A DNA stretch of 64,000 bases. Origin: Drosophila persimilis (Eukaryota > Arthropoda > Insecta > Diptera > Drosophilidae). The stretch lies in contig NW_020825317.1 of NCBI RefSeq assembly GCF_003286085.1, positions 2,976,001 through 3,040,000 of the forward strand, in the 5' to 3' direction. Made by a program: the position numbers and the translations under genes. Positions within the stretch are counted from its first letter, which is position 1. Each line of letters opens with the position of its first letter. This document shows, one piece after another, positions 1 to 13,433 of the stretch. The notes beneath the pieces were generated by a model. It was not told the DNA's origin, searched no databases, and saw only the letters and a program-made list of their open reading frames with translations.

Positions 1-3000
1 AACTACAAATCATACAAAAAGAAACTCTAGGTGTTTTACAAATGTATAAAAAAAAATCAAAAGATAACAAACCCAAAGGAATAACCAAATGTAAGCCATT
101 TTAAGTATAATTAAACTAGTTTATACATAACTCTAAAAGAAACAAAAACCCAAACATATTTGCAGACCAAGCAAGATCTTGGCAAGAAACAAAGCGAGAG
201 AAGGTCCTGATTCGGCTGGCCGAACCAAAATATACCCCTGCAATGAATTATATTTCACATGAGTATTAGGGGATATTTTGTAGCCGTATGTTACTGATGG
301 GCTTTTGGGCATATCCGTCAGATCAGATGACCACGACAACGTTTCTTTTGTGAAAGCTTCTTTCCCAATCGATCATTTCTAGAATAGCTATAGAATATTA
401 CCGGCGGAGTCCAATGAAAAGACCGCAACAAGATCTACACAGGACACCCTTTGCAGGGGTATTTCACATCATTTTCGGTGTTCAAGAATACTCGTATATT
501 AAGTGTACTTTCTGGCAGTCAATTAAACGCTTTCCCTCTTCCGAAAGTTGGTAGCGAGCGATGGGGCCCACAACTTATGGATCTGATCTGATCCGTGTAT
601 CCGGGCCGGTATAATAAGTTCCAAAGGCAAATGTTTGTGTGTACCTATGACATATTTGAATACTTAGACAAGGATATGAGCAATTTGGACCAACTTGACT
701 AAACTCACCCCTACGCCACTAAGCAAAAACAGAAGCAGATACAGAACTCTTTACTCGTGCATATGTATGCATGTGTAGATGTAACAGACACACACACGAA
801 CACAGACAAACGGACACACCCAGACATAATCTTTGTAACAGTAGGAGTAGCACTACATATCGCCTTAACTGCAAGCGCGTAGGTCTCTACAAAAATGACC
901 TGTCGTCAAAACGAGCAGAGAGCAACACAAACTAACTTATCAAAGAGCAGAAAACAAGAAAACCAAGAAGAGAGGTGGCATCTATAATACCAAACAGTAA
1001 AACAGAAAGACAAGAAAATAATGAAATAATGAAATAGGGAGCTATATAACAAAAAATGCAGCAATGTTCCCATTTTGACTTTCGTTTCCGTTCTGCGATC
1101 TCACATTCATATGCATTTTTTTGTTAGTGCTATTATTTTCTAACATAAACATATCGTCTGTCAACTGAACCATACAATATATACATATAATATACATGTA
1201 CATATATGTATATGGCTCCAATTTTAACATTTGAACGAATCAAATCCGCTGAGTAAAATATATACAATTTCCAATCTAAAATTTAAGATTTTCATCTATT
1301 TCCGAATGTGCGATTTGGCGAAGCAAAATTCGGCTGATTCGGGAGAAAGTGAAAATTGGAACTCGCCCTTTGTCCATACCAGAGATGCAGAGAGGTAGAC
1401 GGGGATGATGATGGGTGCAAAGTGTATATTAGGCATTATTATGGATCTACAACGTAGAGCGTTCAAATACACCTTGGATCGACCTACATAAATACATCTT
1501 ACCCTTTATAATTTCGTACGTAACTTACAATGCAGATAAAGAGCATACAAACAACTAAAAATTCAAGAGAAAAATTGCAAAACGGTTTCCAACAATAAAA
1601 CATTTTTAAACACACACACACACTCTCAAATTTTCTGAGTGCGTGGCTTTATAGGAGCTTAAATTTGTCCAAATGCACCTTGGGCATCCCCATCCCCATC
1701 CTCAAGCAAAGACAAACTCAAGGACACAGCCGAGTAGCTTCTCAACAAATGTGCAAAGAGAGAATTATAAAGATAGGGGAATAGAGAGACGCTTCAAAGA
1801 GCCCCCTTAAAAAAGTGCTTCTCGCAGGAGAAGAGAATTTATAGAGAATCACCTTATCCGCTGAGCTGTCCCCTGTGTCAGCGTCAACCACCGATAATGG
1901 ACCACACAAACGCATGATCCACACCCGACGATACCCCCCAAATGTATCCCTGACATAGCGCTCTCCTCCAGACTCGATAAAAAATGTTTCATACGATTCC
2001 ACTACTAAAACTAAAACATTAACTTTAACTAAACCTACTAATATGTGTAATAGTGACCCTCCTGACAAAGCCTTTACTTCAAAACACACACAACAAAATA
2101 CAAAGACTAACGTTTTAATATACAAACCCAAAAATAAAGCTAAACAAACAAAAAATAAAGTAAAACTTTAAATTAAATTTTAAGCAAGACAAAATAAACC
2201 AAACAAAATTCAGCAACAGCACTCTTCGGCAGGCCGAAGCTTAGATGCTCTCTCAACGACCGCATATGTACAAATGTACACAAACTCACACTCACACAGC
2301 CGTAAATAGAAAGCTACATGTATTATATATATATATGCCTGATCCACTTGCTCTTCAGTGTACTAGAAACGGTTTTTTCTCCTCATTCTGAAAGAGAATC
2401 CAACACAGAAAACACGAGGCCTGGGATACCCTTGCGAAATGTATGATATATGTACGGATGAGGTGATACGATATCCAAAATCGAAGACTATTGATGATCA
2501 ACGACCAATTGGCGATACAATTTCTGCTTGGGTGTCCGTTCCTTGTAATATCGTATACGGCTTTTGCAGGGGTATTACAACGCCATATACACTTTCAAGT
2601 TTTATGTCAATGAATCTGATCGATATATACATACAATATATATACTATATACATATACCGAATAGAACTATATATACATATATACAAATAGCTATAAATT
2701 TTAAGAAAACGCAAACCAATTCAGAGTGCAAGCACTCCTCCCAGACAAACCGTGCAGAATCCGTGCAAATCGAGAGGAAACTTCTTGCAACTCTGGTAAT
2801 TCTGGTAACTCTCTGGTAACACATAAACAGTGGGGCATAGATCCATGGATCACCTAAAAGAATTCTGAAAAAGATACTTAAACATTTTACCCGACTCTAT
2901 TGTGTTGTTTAAGCTACAAAAAAAGTATATATTTAAAGGCAGAACAAAGAATAAGTGTAAATTAATTAAATATGCATGCATGCAACGGCAACCTGGCCAC

Positions 3001-3224
3001 CCTGTAACGTGTGCACTTGGCAACACAGCAATCAGCAATGCCCCTCCACTCCCCAAAGCCCCCAAAACCCCAAGAACTATATATATTATATTGATATTTT
3101 TCTGATCGAAAGAAAATAATTCTGAGAAGACACCAAAGAGTAAAGAAAACCAGAGTAAATTCTATGTATACAATGAAAAAATCCAAGCAAGATGGAATAA
3201 ATAGTTACATACACATACCTATAC

Positions 3225-3271
<47 letters not shown>

Positions 3272-4019
3272 TATATATACATATATACATAAATACATAC
3301 ATGGATGTATTATAAAACTCTTGGCACACTGGAATCGCGGGGGAACGGAACCCCCCTGAAACTCAAATCAAATCACACACCCCACATCCATGCCCAAAAT
3401 AAGCGATAGGGAAGACACAGGAAAACTAAAATACATTCTATGAAACTTTTCCCAAAATGCATTTAAGTGGCACACAAATATTTAAATGAGATCAATGAAA
3501 GCAACTTGTATTTAACACTTAAGCTATGTCCAACTCAGATAATGGCGCTCACACACAGATACCGACAGAATTACAGAGAAACGGACAGCCGGTACACACA
3601 GCATACGAATACGAACGAACCTATGAGACAAACATATACATACATTACCGAGGACAGAAACACTCTCCCTCTCACACACACAAGTATTTTTGTGTAAACG
3701 TTTAGAAACAGAAAATATGAAACTAATGAATGAATATGAAATACATTAAATAAAATAATTTCCAAACTACTCATTAAAAAAAACAACAAATTTTGAAGTT
3801 TACAATATAGAATGCAAAAAGAAAAAATAGTAGGAAGGAAAGAACGGAAGCAGCTCAAAGTAAAAAAAAAACAGTCTGTTTACGCGGAAATAGATAAACA
3901 TACATTTCCTGGGTGGATTTGGCTGGTGATTCAACCACATTTTGAAAATCGCTAGATTACATAAAACTTTTTTTTTTATATTTACAGCGAGGTTGGAGTT
4001 GAAACTGTTAGCCTAGCTT
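1..4019. other. AT-rich non-coding stretch, no gene recognised
   Basis: This stretch is rich in A/T and short oligo-A and CA runs. Reading frames in it are short and their translations are low-complexity, with no domain I recognise. It could be a long 3' UTR or intergenic DNA of a gene lying to the left, since the style resembles Drosophila UTR sequence, but no exon or splice pair could be supported. It contains a TATACA-type microsatellite at about 3214-3295. Confidence 0.6.
3214..3295. repeat. (TATACA)n microsatellite
   Basis: The hexamer CATATA/TATACA is repeated about ten times in tandem and then runs into a TA-dinucleotide stretch. It is a simple sequence repeat. Confidence 0.9.
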
Positions 4020-4049
4020 ATTTAAAAATAGCACTCGTTACTAAGACCT

Positions 4050-4400
4050 TCGGCTATGGTATTATTATATTATATTATTAATATAATTATTATGAGTTGA
4101 GATATGTATATTCCATGGGTTTTAGATTAGATTAATTGGTATAAATTTGTTTCTTTTAAATAGTTTATGATTTGGGCAATTTCAGTTTTTGATGGGTTAG
4201 AAAGAAGTGCCAGGGGCTTAGTGTTAGAGAAGATTTTGGAACGTATGTCTCTGAGTTGGGAGGATGGGCAGTCTTTAAGTAAATGTTCTATAGTTATTGG
4301 GACGTTGTTCTGGCAATTCGTACAAGTATTTGTTTTAGTAGGGTCTAGGTAATGTTGGTGAGATATTCTTGTATGTCCTAGTCTTAGTCTAATTATTTTT
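4050..4400 (-). mobile_element. I-clade-like LINE, 5'-truncated 3' end
   Basis: On the minus strand the frame ending with a stop at 4129-4127 reads RLRLGHTRISHQH, followed by CTNC, then HLLKDC about 10 residues further on. This is the Cys/His-rich C-terminal end of ORF2 in I-like LINEs, after the RNase H domain. About 90 codons remain open, then an upstream stop shows the truncation point near 4400. TAA/TA-rich sequence at about 4050-4095 lies where the 3' tail of an I-like element would be. The upstream parts (endonuclease, reverse transcriptase, RNase H) are absent, which is normal for a 5'-truncated LINE insertion. Clade assignment is by motif memory only. Confidence 0.65.
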
Positions 4401-6299
4401 AATTAAACTTACAAATTCCAAATAACACAGCAAAGAATCTTTAAGTGGAAAAAAACAACAAGGTAGAAACTGAAGCATAATTTTGGGTATTTGGAAATGG
4501 TTTTTCTAGGCCATGCTTCAACAGGATGTAGTTAGGGACTATTCCCCATTACCCTTTGTAGCACAGTAGCACTAAAGCTTAAAGCTTCCAAAGCCGCAAA
4601 AGGTGCAAATTACTGATAGGAGAACGCTTTTAAAGCTGTGGAGCTTTCGAATATAGCTTAATTCGCGCGGAAACCCTAGAGTAGAAATAGACACTGGTCC
4701 AAGAAGCTTTGCCGAGCTTCAACACAACATGTTGCATGGGGTTTCGGTTGGAATGCGGCAGGCAGGAACCCCATCAGTCAGGCGGAAGCCTCAGCGACAT
4801 CGCCAGCAGCAGTTTCAGTTGACTCTTCCACACGCAACGGGCCAGTCGGAGGCGACGCTTGACGACGCGGACCCAGCTCGGACGCCGACTCAGACTCAGA
4901 TACGGCTCTGCTTCTGCTCTACGCTCAACGCTTCACTCTACACTCAATCTGCTTCCCCCCATCCAGTCACTCAGTGTCGTCTATCTGTCGGTTCGTTGTG
5001 TGTTTGCCAAGTTTACACTTTCCGACAAAAGCGAATGGCAAAAGCAATCAGCAAACACCAAGACAGAGTCCCATAGGCCCAGTCAAGGTGTGTTAATATA
5101 AGGTGAGGCGAGGCATTTACGATCCTCGAATCACGTATATGCCACTATAATTAGAGACCTCTCTGGGAATGCTGCACCTTTTAGAAACACACTTTTTTAC
5201 CGACCGCGTGTTGTTGCTGCTGCTGATGTCGCCGCGTTAAAGTCTATACCACCCACCACCCACGGATGTTCTAACGGCAGAGTGCTTTATTGCTGTGTGT
5301 GTGTGTGTGAGATGGGAAATTTGTGTTTTGTTTTGTTTTACCATTTCTCTCTCACTCATCAATCTCTCTGCATTTCTCTCTTCCTTTTTTTTATTGTTTT
5401 TTTTTGTGCTTGCGTGCAAAATTTTTGTTGGTCTCAAAAGTTAAAAAAAATTTTACGTGAAATGTAAGTAAAATAAAAATCAAAGAGAACCTTGAAATGT
5501 CCCAAAAAGAAAGCAATCAAAAAATAACCGAAAAAGAGAGAATAGCAGTAAAAGGAAACGTTAGGGAAAATCAATGCGCGTTTGCGTGAGATTGTGTGTG
5601 CGTCTCGTCCTGTGTGTGTGTGTGTGTGTGTGTGTGTTTGTGTGTAAGTGTGTAAGTGTGTGAAAATCCATAAAGCGTGCTGCGGCGTAAAGTGAAACTC
5701 GAACTTGTCGGCAGGCTGCCACTGTCGCCCCGCACCACACGCCACCACTTCCTTGAGGCTTGCGGAAAATGCCATTGTGTGCAACATTTCTCTTTTTTGG
5801 CAACGGCAATTCCTGCAAAAGCCTCCTCTCAGCAGCAGCAGCAGCATCGTCATCAGAGAAGGAAGCATGAGAGAAGCCAACGGTAAACAAGGAACCCGTT
5901 AAACAGCTGATACCCTTTCAGACTGCAGGCCAGAGCGAGACAAACACACGCATCCACTCACACACATACACTGTAAAAACAACGACAGAGAAGAGGTGCC
6001 TGCCAAAAACTATCTGTCGACACGAGAAGCCAGGTTGCATAGTGGAACAAATGTGCATGAGGCTGAGCAAACAATAAAGAAGAAAATAAAGGGGGAATTA
6101 AATTCGATTAGTTACATAGTTTATAAATATAATTGATAGGGGAAACACTTGGTGTCTGAACCGCTCTAATTCTTTTCCAATAATCATCATCTATCACACA
6201 CACAGTTACACACAAGTGGTGCAAAAAGCAGTGGCTTGAGCCTGAAAGCATTGTGCAGCTCCCACACGCCGCCGCCAAGTTCAAAATCAACGCCTGACA
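4401..6299 (+). promoter_or_regulatory. Upstream flank and probable 5' leader of the VWC gene
   Basis: No coding region could be supported here. The sequence becomes less AT-rich from about 4.7 kb and holds a long TG dinucleotide run at 5611-5637 and CA-rich stretches near 5940-5970. Being directly upstream of the first coding exon at 6300, it probably holds the promoter and 5' UTR of that gene. No core promoter could be fixed with confidence. Confidence 0.35.
5611..5637. repeat. (TG)n microsatellite
   Basis: Uninterrupted TG dinucleotide run of about 13 units upstream of the VWC gene. Confidence 0.95.
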
Positions 6300-9200
6300 A
6301 TGACAGCTGCATCGACGTGGCTGTGCCCACTAGGCCAAGCAGAGACTGAAGCAGAGACCGAGCCATCTGCAGCACCAGCATCATCTGTACTGGCAGCAGA
6401 AGCGACTCCAATCAAAACAACAAGAGCAACAAGGATAGCTCCAACTATTACAAAAGCGGCAACAAGAGAGAAAAGCAGCAGAACAATCAATGGGCTCGAC
6501 ACGACAAGGCGAAGTCGTCAACGAGGCTGCACCCAATGGACGGTGGTGGGAGCGGGTATAGGCGTCAGCCTATGCCTGGGAGAGAGGACGATGCCAACGG
6601 TGACGTCGCTGTGGCTGCTGCCATCGAATGCGACATCTTGGCTGCTGTTAGCCCTCCTCTGCCTGCTCGGCTGCCTCTGCCCCTTCACAGGTAATTAGTG
6701 AGCCCGCCACTCGTTTTTGCCCCATATATTTCATATACCCTATGCATGTGGTATTCCGATTTTGACCAAATATTTTCCACGATATAAGGGAACCTCTCCC
6801 AACCAGCCTTCAACTTAATTTTATCGAGACGGGATGACATCAGAGAAAAAGTTTTTCTGAAGATACCATATGAACGAGAGTATAGAAAGATTCGTGGCCC
6901 TTAAAACGGAAAGCATTTCTTAGTTATTGCCCACGAAACTAGAAGATTTTAAAGTGGATGTGTGTAAAGCCCAGAAGAAAGCATTTCCGACCCCATGATG
7001 TATATATATTCTTAATCAGCATGTTTAGCCTATGTCTGTCCAACCGTGTCGTTTGACGCCTAGTTTTCAAAGACTATTAGAGATAGAGTATACAAATTTT
7101 TGTATTCAAAATCCTATAATATCAGACTGAATCAAGTTTTTTTCAAAATTTTGCCACGCTGCTTTTCCCCTCCACGAAGGACGAAAATGAGGCATAAAAA
7201 ATTTTGAATATACGAGTAAATTGACCTTATCTACCAGAATGCTGAATCAGGATCAGATCGGATTATAATTATGGCCACTCGCAGTGTGCAGCGAGGTTTA
7301 TCGGCTGCAGTGGGTGTCGGAATAAAAAGAAGCGACAGATGTCAACAACAAAATTGTAATTGTAAATTGAATATATCAAAATCTGCCAAGCGATTCGATC
7401 GATTTTTATAGAAAATTTGTTGTCAGAAAATGAATTTGTCCCTTTTACAAATAGCGAAATAGCGAAAACATAAATAATAAGCTCACATACATATATACTG
7501 AATAAGAACCGGGTATAAAGTAGAGCCGCGACCTTTGCCGCCGCTCACAACGTTACCGCTCGGTTTTCTATCTTTCCCACACTCTCGGGTGGTTCGTGAG
7601 GGGGGTGGGAATAATGGGCATCGAGAAAAAAACTCAATTTGCAAACATTTCTTTTCCCATAGCGTATACGCACACACTCAACTGTGTGTTTGTTCTTGAA
7701 CGTGTGCGTGCGTGTGTGCACATTGATTGGCGTTCATTTGCATGCCCCTATTCTCTTGCCACTTTTTCCTGTCACAACCTTTATCGAACCAACCAACCAA
7801 TTGCATGAGGGAGCGGGGGCAACAACATTTTTTGATCAAGCTGATTATCCCCAGAATTACTTTCACGTCACCCACGCTTTAGACCCTTACGTTCGAAGGC
7901 GCACACTATGTAAAGATTTTGTCAGGAATTCTGTACCCACCCTCGGAGAGATATTTTCCCCACTTTTTTCTCCCACTGCCTGTCCAACATTTGGCAGCCT
8001 GTCGGTGACTGTTTTTTTGCTACTTGCTACTTGGATAGTGGTCAACTCTACATCAAAAAGAAAAGTAGGTTAGGGGGCAGGTAGCAGTGAGTCGGCAATA
8101 AAATTATGACAGTAAATCCAATTTTGCCAAGGTGAACGACGCTGGAACTGAGATGCCATCTTTGTGTAAATATACCTTTATTTGGAGACGCCGTTTTCGT
8201 TTTCATTTTGATTTCTGACGATCGACATGAAGATCGTTCACTTAAAACACTGATCGGCACAACCCAAGCTTGTAGGCATAGGAAAGTGATTGATTCAAGA
8301 AGCTTTTGTCTGGAAAGTATTTTCCAGTGCGCACTGTAGCCAAGTACTCAATCAAAATTGATGATCCTGTTTTCGTTTTTATGTGCCAGCCGGTGCCGAG
8401 TCAGGGCAATTGAGCGAATGAGAAAACAATTACAGCGGGCTGCCTGACGAGTGTTAAAGGGCTAAGGTAAAATCTGGCGGAGTGAGGTTTGGGGTAAGTT
8501 GTGTGTTTGAGCTTGGTTGTTAGATATTGGATATTGTATACAGCCTTGACTTTGCACATGCAATGCAGTGCACCCCACATCTGACCTTTCTCAAACCCTT
8601 CCTCGTAAAGGACTTTCCGTGCTTTAATATCCCAAAATCAGAACATTTGTAATATCGCAACAGAAACCCACACCAAAGTAGCAGTTATACCAGTGCACAG
8701 CTGTGGCGAAGGCAGTTCCCTTGTCTGCCTGAGGCACTTTGTAGCCCGCTTACAGGCGCCTTGAGCTAATTAATTTCACTCTAAGTTCGTGGGTTGTCAG
8801 CGCTAAGCGCAGGCTTATATAAAGTGGCCCCAGGTCTTGTGTCCCTGTCCAGCGATCGATCGATTGGGTTTCATCTAATTACTCGTACAATGGTTCCGGG
8901 TCTGGGTGGGCTCTTTTCGTGCTGGGTGGGGATGGTGGTGCGCAATCAATCGACCGTTGAGTGCTGATAGGCTTCAGTCGAGTGTGTCCCTGAATAGGGG
9001 TGATTATACTCAACGATGCAATCGGATGGTCAATCAAATCATTAAGTGTCTAATCCCTGGCCTGCACCAGGGCCACAATCTGTGATGCTAAACATGTTGC
9101 TTAGAACCCCTTGCGACACGTGCGCGCAGCCAGTGACAATGTGGAAAGGCTAGACAGAGATGGAGACAAAGACTGTCACAGTGTCCGTGCTAATTACATT

Positions 9201-12200
9201 GCACCACCATCACATGACACTCATAATGGTTTTATAATCTTTGGTTCCGTTAACAGCTTTCCAAAGCCATGGCCACAACAAACGTCGACAGCACTTCCTT
9301 CTTTTTTCGCTTTTGCTTCTCCAAAGATTTTTTTAGCCTCTTAAAAAAAACGAAAATAAAAAACACTCACTTAGGCTCACACAAACAGAAAAAATGTCTT
9401 GTTAGTGTGGGACAGCGAACCGTGGTTCGTTTTATCAAAAATCTTGGCGAAAATTAAAAATTCCAGGCATAAAAATGTTAATGGGAATGGGAAAAAAACT
9501 GCGCATTATTTCGATATAAAGATTTATATGTGGGTAGGGTAGGGTATAGGTTGAAGAGCTTGAAGGGCCTTTTTGGGCGCAAAAAGAGGATCTTTAGAGT
9601 CGAAAGAACAGGCAATCATAGAGTCGAATACTCGGTACCACCACAGAGGACGAAAATGCTAATTCTATTGAAGAAAACTAATAAAAACGGTTCTACTTTT
9701 ATTCCCGGTAATCAGTCAGAATATATTCGAGCTTATGGTTATATGTAATATATACATACAGTGTATTTTTTTTGGTATCGCTGTTCGCATCGATTTGATG
9801 CCGATCGAGAATATATATATGTACTTTATGGGATCGGAAACGATTCCATCTGGGTGTTACACACGCCCACTTCCATCACAAATCGAATATACCCCTATAA
9901 TCTTTGTGTATCGTGTATTAAAAGGAGGAAAAATACCTTAATAATAAAAATGTTGGTGGAGCATATTCAATGATAGATTTGAGTATACGCCTACATTTTC
10001 CAATTTCCCAAGTATAAAAACTAAACTAGGTTATGTTTGGTTAATCCGGACGGTCCTCAGTGCGGACACTCATAGGCAAATTTTACCCTTAGTTTTTCGG
10101 ATGGGGGGGTATGAGCCGTCGCAAGGGTTTTAAGAAGCTTGAAAGTCTTCGATAATTTAGGTATTTTTGACAAAGTCAAAATCCCTTGGCGTTTTTTGTA
10201 GGCATCTTCCAGTGATGCCAGCACTGGGGGTCCCAGGTATCTTCGCTTTGCCCGTGAGAGAGCCATGCAGTTGCAGATAAGATGCTCAAGGCATCCAGCT
10301 GCCTTTCTTCGTGATGCCAAGTTTGACTGCGGGCGCCGCAGAAAGTCTGTGACCTGTATTCGCAGTATTCCCTTCCCTATTCTGAGTTCCATTGCGATCC
10401 TTGAACATGAATTTCGTACAGCAGATATTGGTACTCTACCTGCTTTCGGTCTGTATACCGGCTTGTTTCTCTAAATCGCTTTGTAGCGTTCTAAGGAAGA
10501 CAGTCACTTTCTCAGTTCTTCCGTTCGCTCAACGCCCTTCTTAGCCAGAAGTGGTTGAGAACCCAATAGATCCACACTGACTTTGTCGTGCTTAGGGTAT
10601 ATAATGCTTCCCTAAAACTGAACTAAAAATAAAATAAAAAGAAAATAAAAAGACGTTTTAAAAACACCTCTATCATTAGAAATATAACAATTTTGAGTAC
10701 TATTCAGTAAATATGTCAAATCAATATCTATATTCAAAGTATTGCAATACATTTGGAGAGGACTGTGCCACTGTGCAGCGCTCACTTGTGCGGTGTGTCC
10801 GGAACCACAAAAGCAGGCAACCACAGTGAGGGAAGGAGAAAAACCTGATGGCTGCACTCACTCAACGATGCCGCCATGACCCTGCCACTTGCCCAAAGTT
10901 CCCCACCTGAATCCCCCACCCCACCGCCACCACCACCACTTCGTGTGCCACAACTGCCACCCTTCGCCTGGCCACAATTGTCAGCATTTATGGACGGTTC
11001 CGAGGAAAGAAACAAGGCTGCAACCAGCAATGGCATTTGATTTAATTTTGTTGTTGCTGTTGTTGCCAGCATTGAAGTGGCTGCAACTTGACTGCTGAAA
11101 ATCGAAAATGAAATTGAAAATTCTTGAAGAATACTTCTCAGACAGTTCGGAAAAGTTGCCAGTTGAAAACGCCGGGCCGGTTGGCATTGAATTTGGCAGT
11201 TAAAAAGGGAAAACTGATTCTTAAGAGGAAACTCTTCAAAGTTCTTGACAAACATTTTTCCTGCAAATCGAAAAGAATTTGAAGAGTATTGAACTTAAAA
11301 TTTAAACCTATCTAAAAAGTTTTTAACTTTATTGGAAAGCGAGTACAACTTGGAATTGAATCGTCATCGATATCGTATTAGTGTTTCCAATCAATCACCA
11401 TATATCCACCCTACAATTAAATGCAACTCTACAATTGATGACAGAATGAACATATGTAAATTGTTCCATGCCCGCTTTAAAATGTACACCGAAGTCAGTT
11501 AGTTGGCGACGCGATGCGATTTTTATATACATTATATACATATATAAATTCAAACACTAATCAAATCACTTTGCTATTGACACGTTAACATCCAGCGAGA
11601 GGAAAATGCAGCTTTAATTGGATCGATTTCGACTCCATGTGGGGAAAGCGAAATTAATGCATATGAATAATTTCATCTGGGCTTGGGGCAAAAATGGATT
11701 TTAAGCGAAAAAGCGAAAAATAGAACGAAGCACGCTTCCATTTTGGACGCATTTCGGATGAATCCCTATCCGACCCTCCGCTTTGGCCCCCACCAAAAAC
11801 TGCTACTCGAGCAGGATGTTGGGGAGCACGATGCAGGGGTGCAGGAGGTGTCAGTGCTGCTTGTAAATGTCACAACAAAAGCTATTTATAAGTAAGCCGC
11901 GTCCCTGGCAGCGTAACACCACCACATACCCAGTTCAAGACCACACTGAAACCAAAAGGGAAATCTGAATCTCTGAAATCAGGAATATACATATGTATAT
12001 GTACATATTAGTACATGCATACTCGTACATATATGCATATATGTACATAAGTAGTAAAGTTCAAGATCTTACTTAAAGTTTATGAAAAATATGAGATACA
12101 GTGTAATACGGGGTTTCCGATTGAGAGCCGCTCTCCATCAATAGTTATATTCATGGATAATGTAGTTAAAGGTATTTGAAACCTGATTTAATGACAAATA

Positions 12201-13393
12201 CCTTACATTTAAGATGGTTGCAGTCTGAGCTTTTGAAAGTTTCCGTTCCAGCAATTGTTTTACGGAAATGAGTTTTAATGACAAAAAACCTATCGTGGCA
12301 CTTATGACCCTTGCCTTTCGCACAGTGTAGCTGCGAGCAGTGCTTGGTCCGAGTGGTGCTTGGGTCAGGTGATGGAAGTGAAAAAGCCTAGCATTAAAAA
12401 GTAATAAACATAATTGTGAAATAATGCTGCCTGCCGCAGCTTAAGCTTCAACTTCGGCTCTGCTGCTTTTCTCTTCCTCTGCCTCTGGCTCTGGCTCTGG
12501 CTCTGCCTCTGCTTTTGCTTCTGTTTCTGCCCTGCTATGAAATGCAGTTTCCCTGAGCACAAAACAAGCACGAAGGTTAGAAGGGGGCGTGGCGTACTAA
12601 ACTTTGACACGGGACACAGCTAAATTGTTTGGGCGACAGCTGGCGCACACAAAAGTCGAGTGCGCTGGGCCTTTAATTATTAAGGCAGCTCTTACACGAA
12701 ACCAAAATTCCAAGCGATGCTTTTACTGTCGGTACATTTTTGGTGTTGTGTGAATCACACTGTTTGCATTGAGGTGAGTTTTGTAGTCACAGAACACGAT
12801 AACACTTGGCTTTCGGCAACATCTGGCAATCATACGAAAACTTACCAAGAAATACATGAGATTGCTCCAATTTCACCAATAGAACCCATATTTTATTGAT
12901 TTTGTTTCGTTTCGTTAAATCGATTCCATACAAGCTCCAAATATATACGCACGATTCTGTTGTTTTCAGCTTCAGTGATCTAGGAGAGGTGGTGGGTATG
13001 GGTGTAGGACGGGACAAGCACGTGCACGTGCACGTGCGAAAGCTGGCCGCAATGGCAAAACGTGAGAAGGACCAAACCAGCAGCAGAGGGGGCATGCAGT
13101 TGCAGCTGCAACGAGGCGCAGGGCAAACAAATAAAGTGAACAAGCCACTGCAGCATCCGCCCAAATGTCATCTCGGCCTAGCACTCCTCGTGAGCTTCAT
13201 CCGCCTCCTTTACCACTTTGGCACAAAAGCGAAAAAACGCAGAGAAAAGTAGAAAAGCAGGAAAAGCGAAGGAGAAATAGTGAAAGGAAAAAGTTTACTG
13301 CAGTTTGGCGCTGACTCGCACGCGACCCATGCAAGTACGCCGTACGCCCATTTCCCCGAATCTCCGAGTCCTCGTATCCGGTTCTTTGCCCAA

Positions 13394-13433
<40 letters not shown>

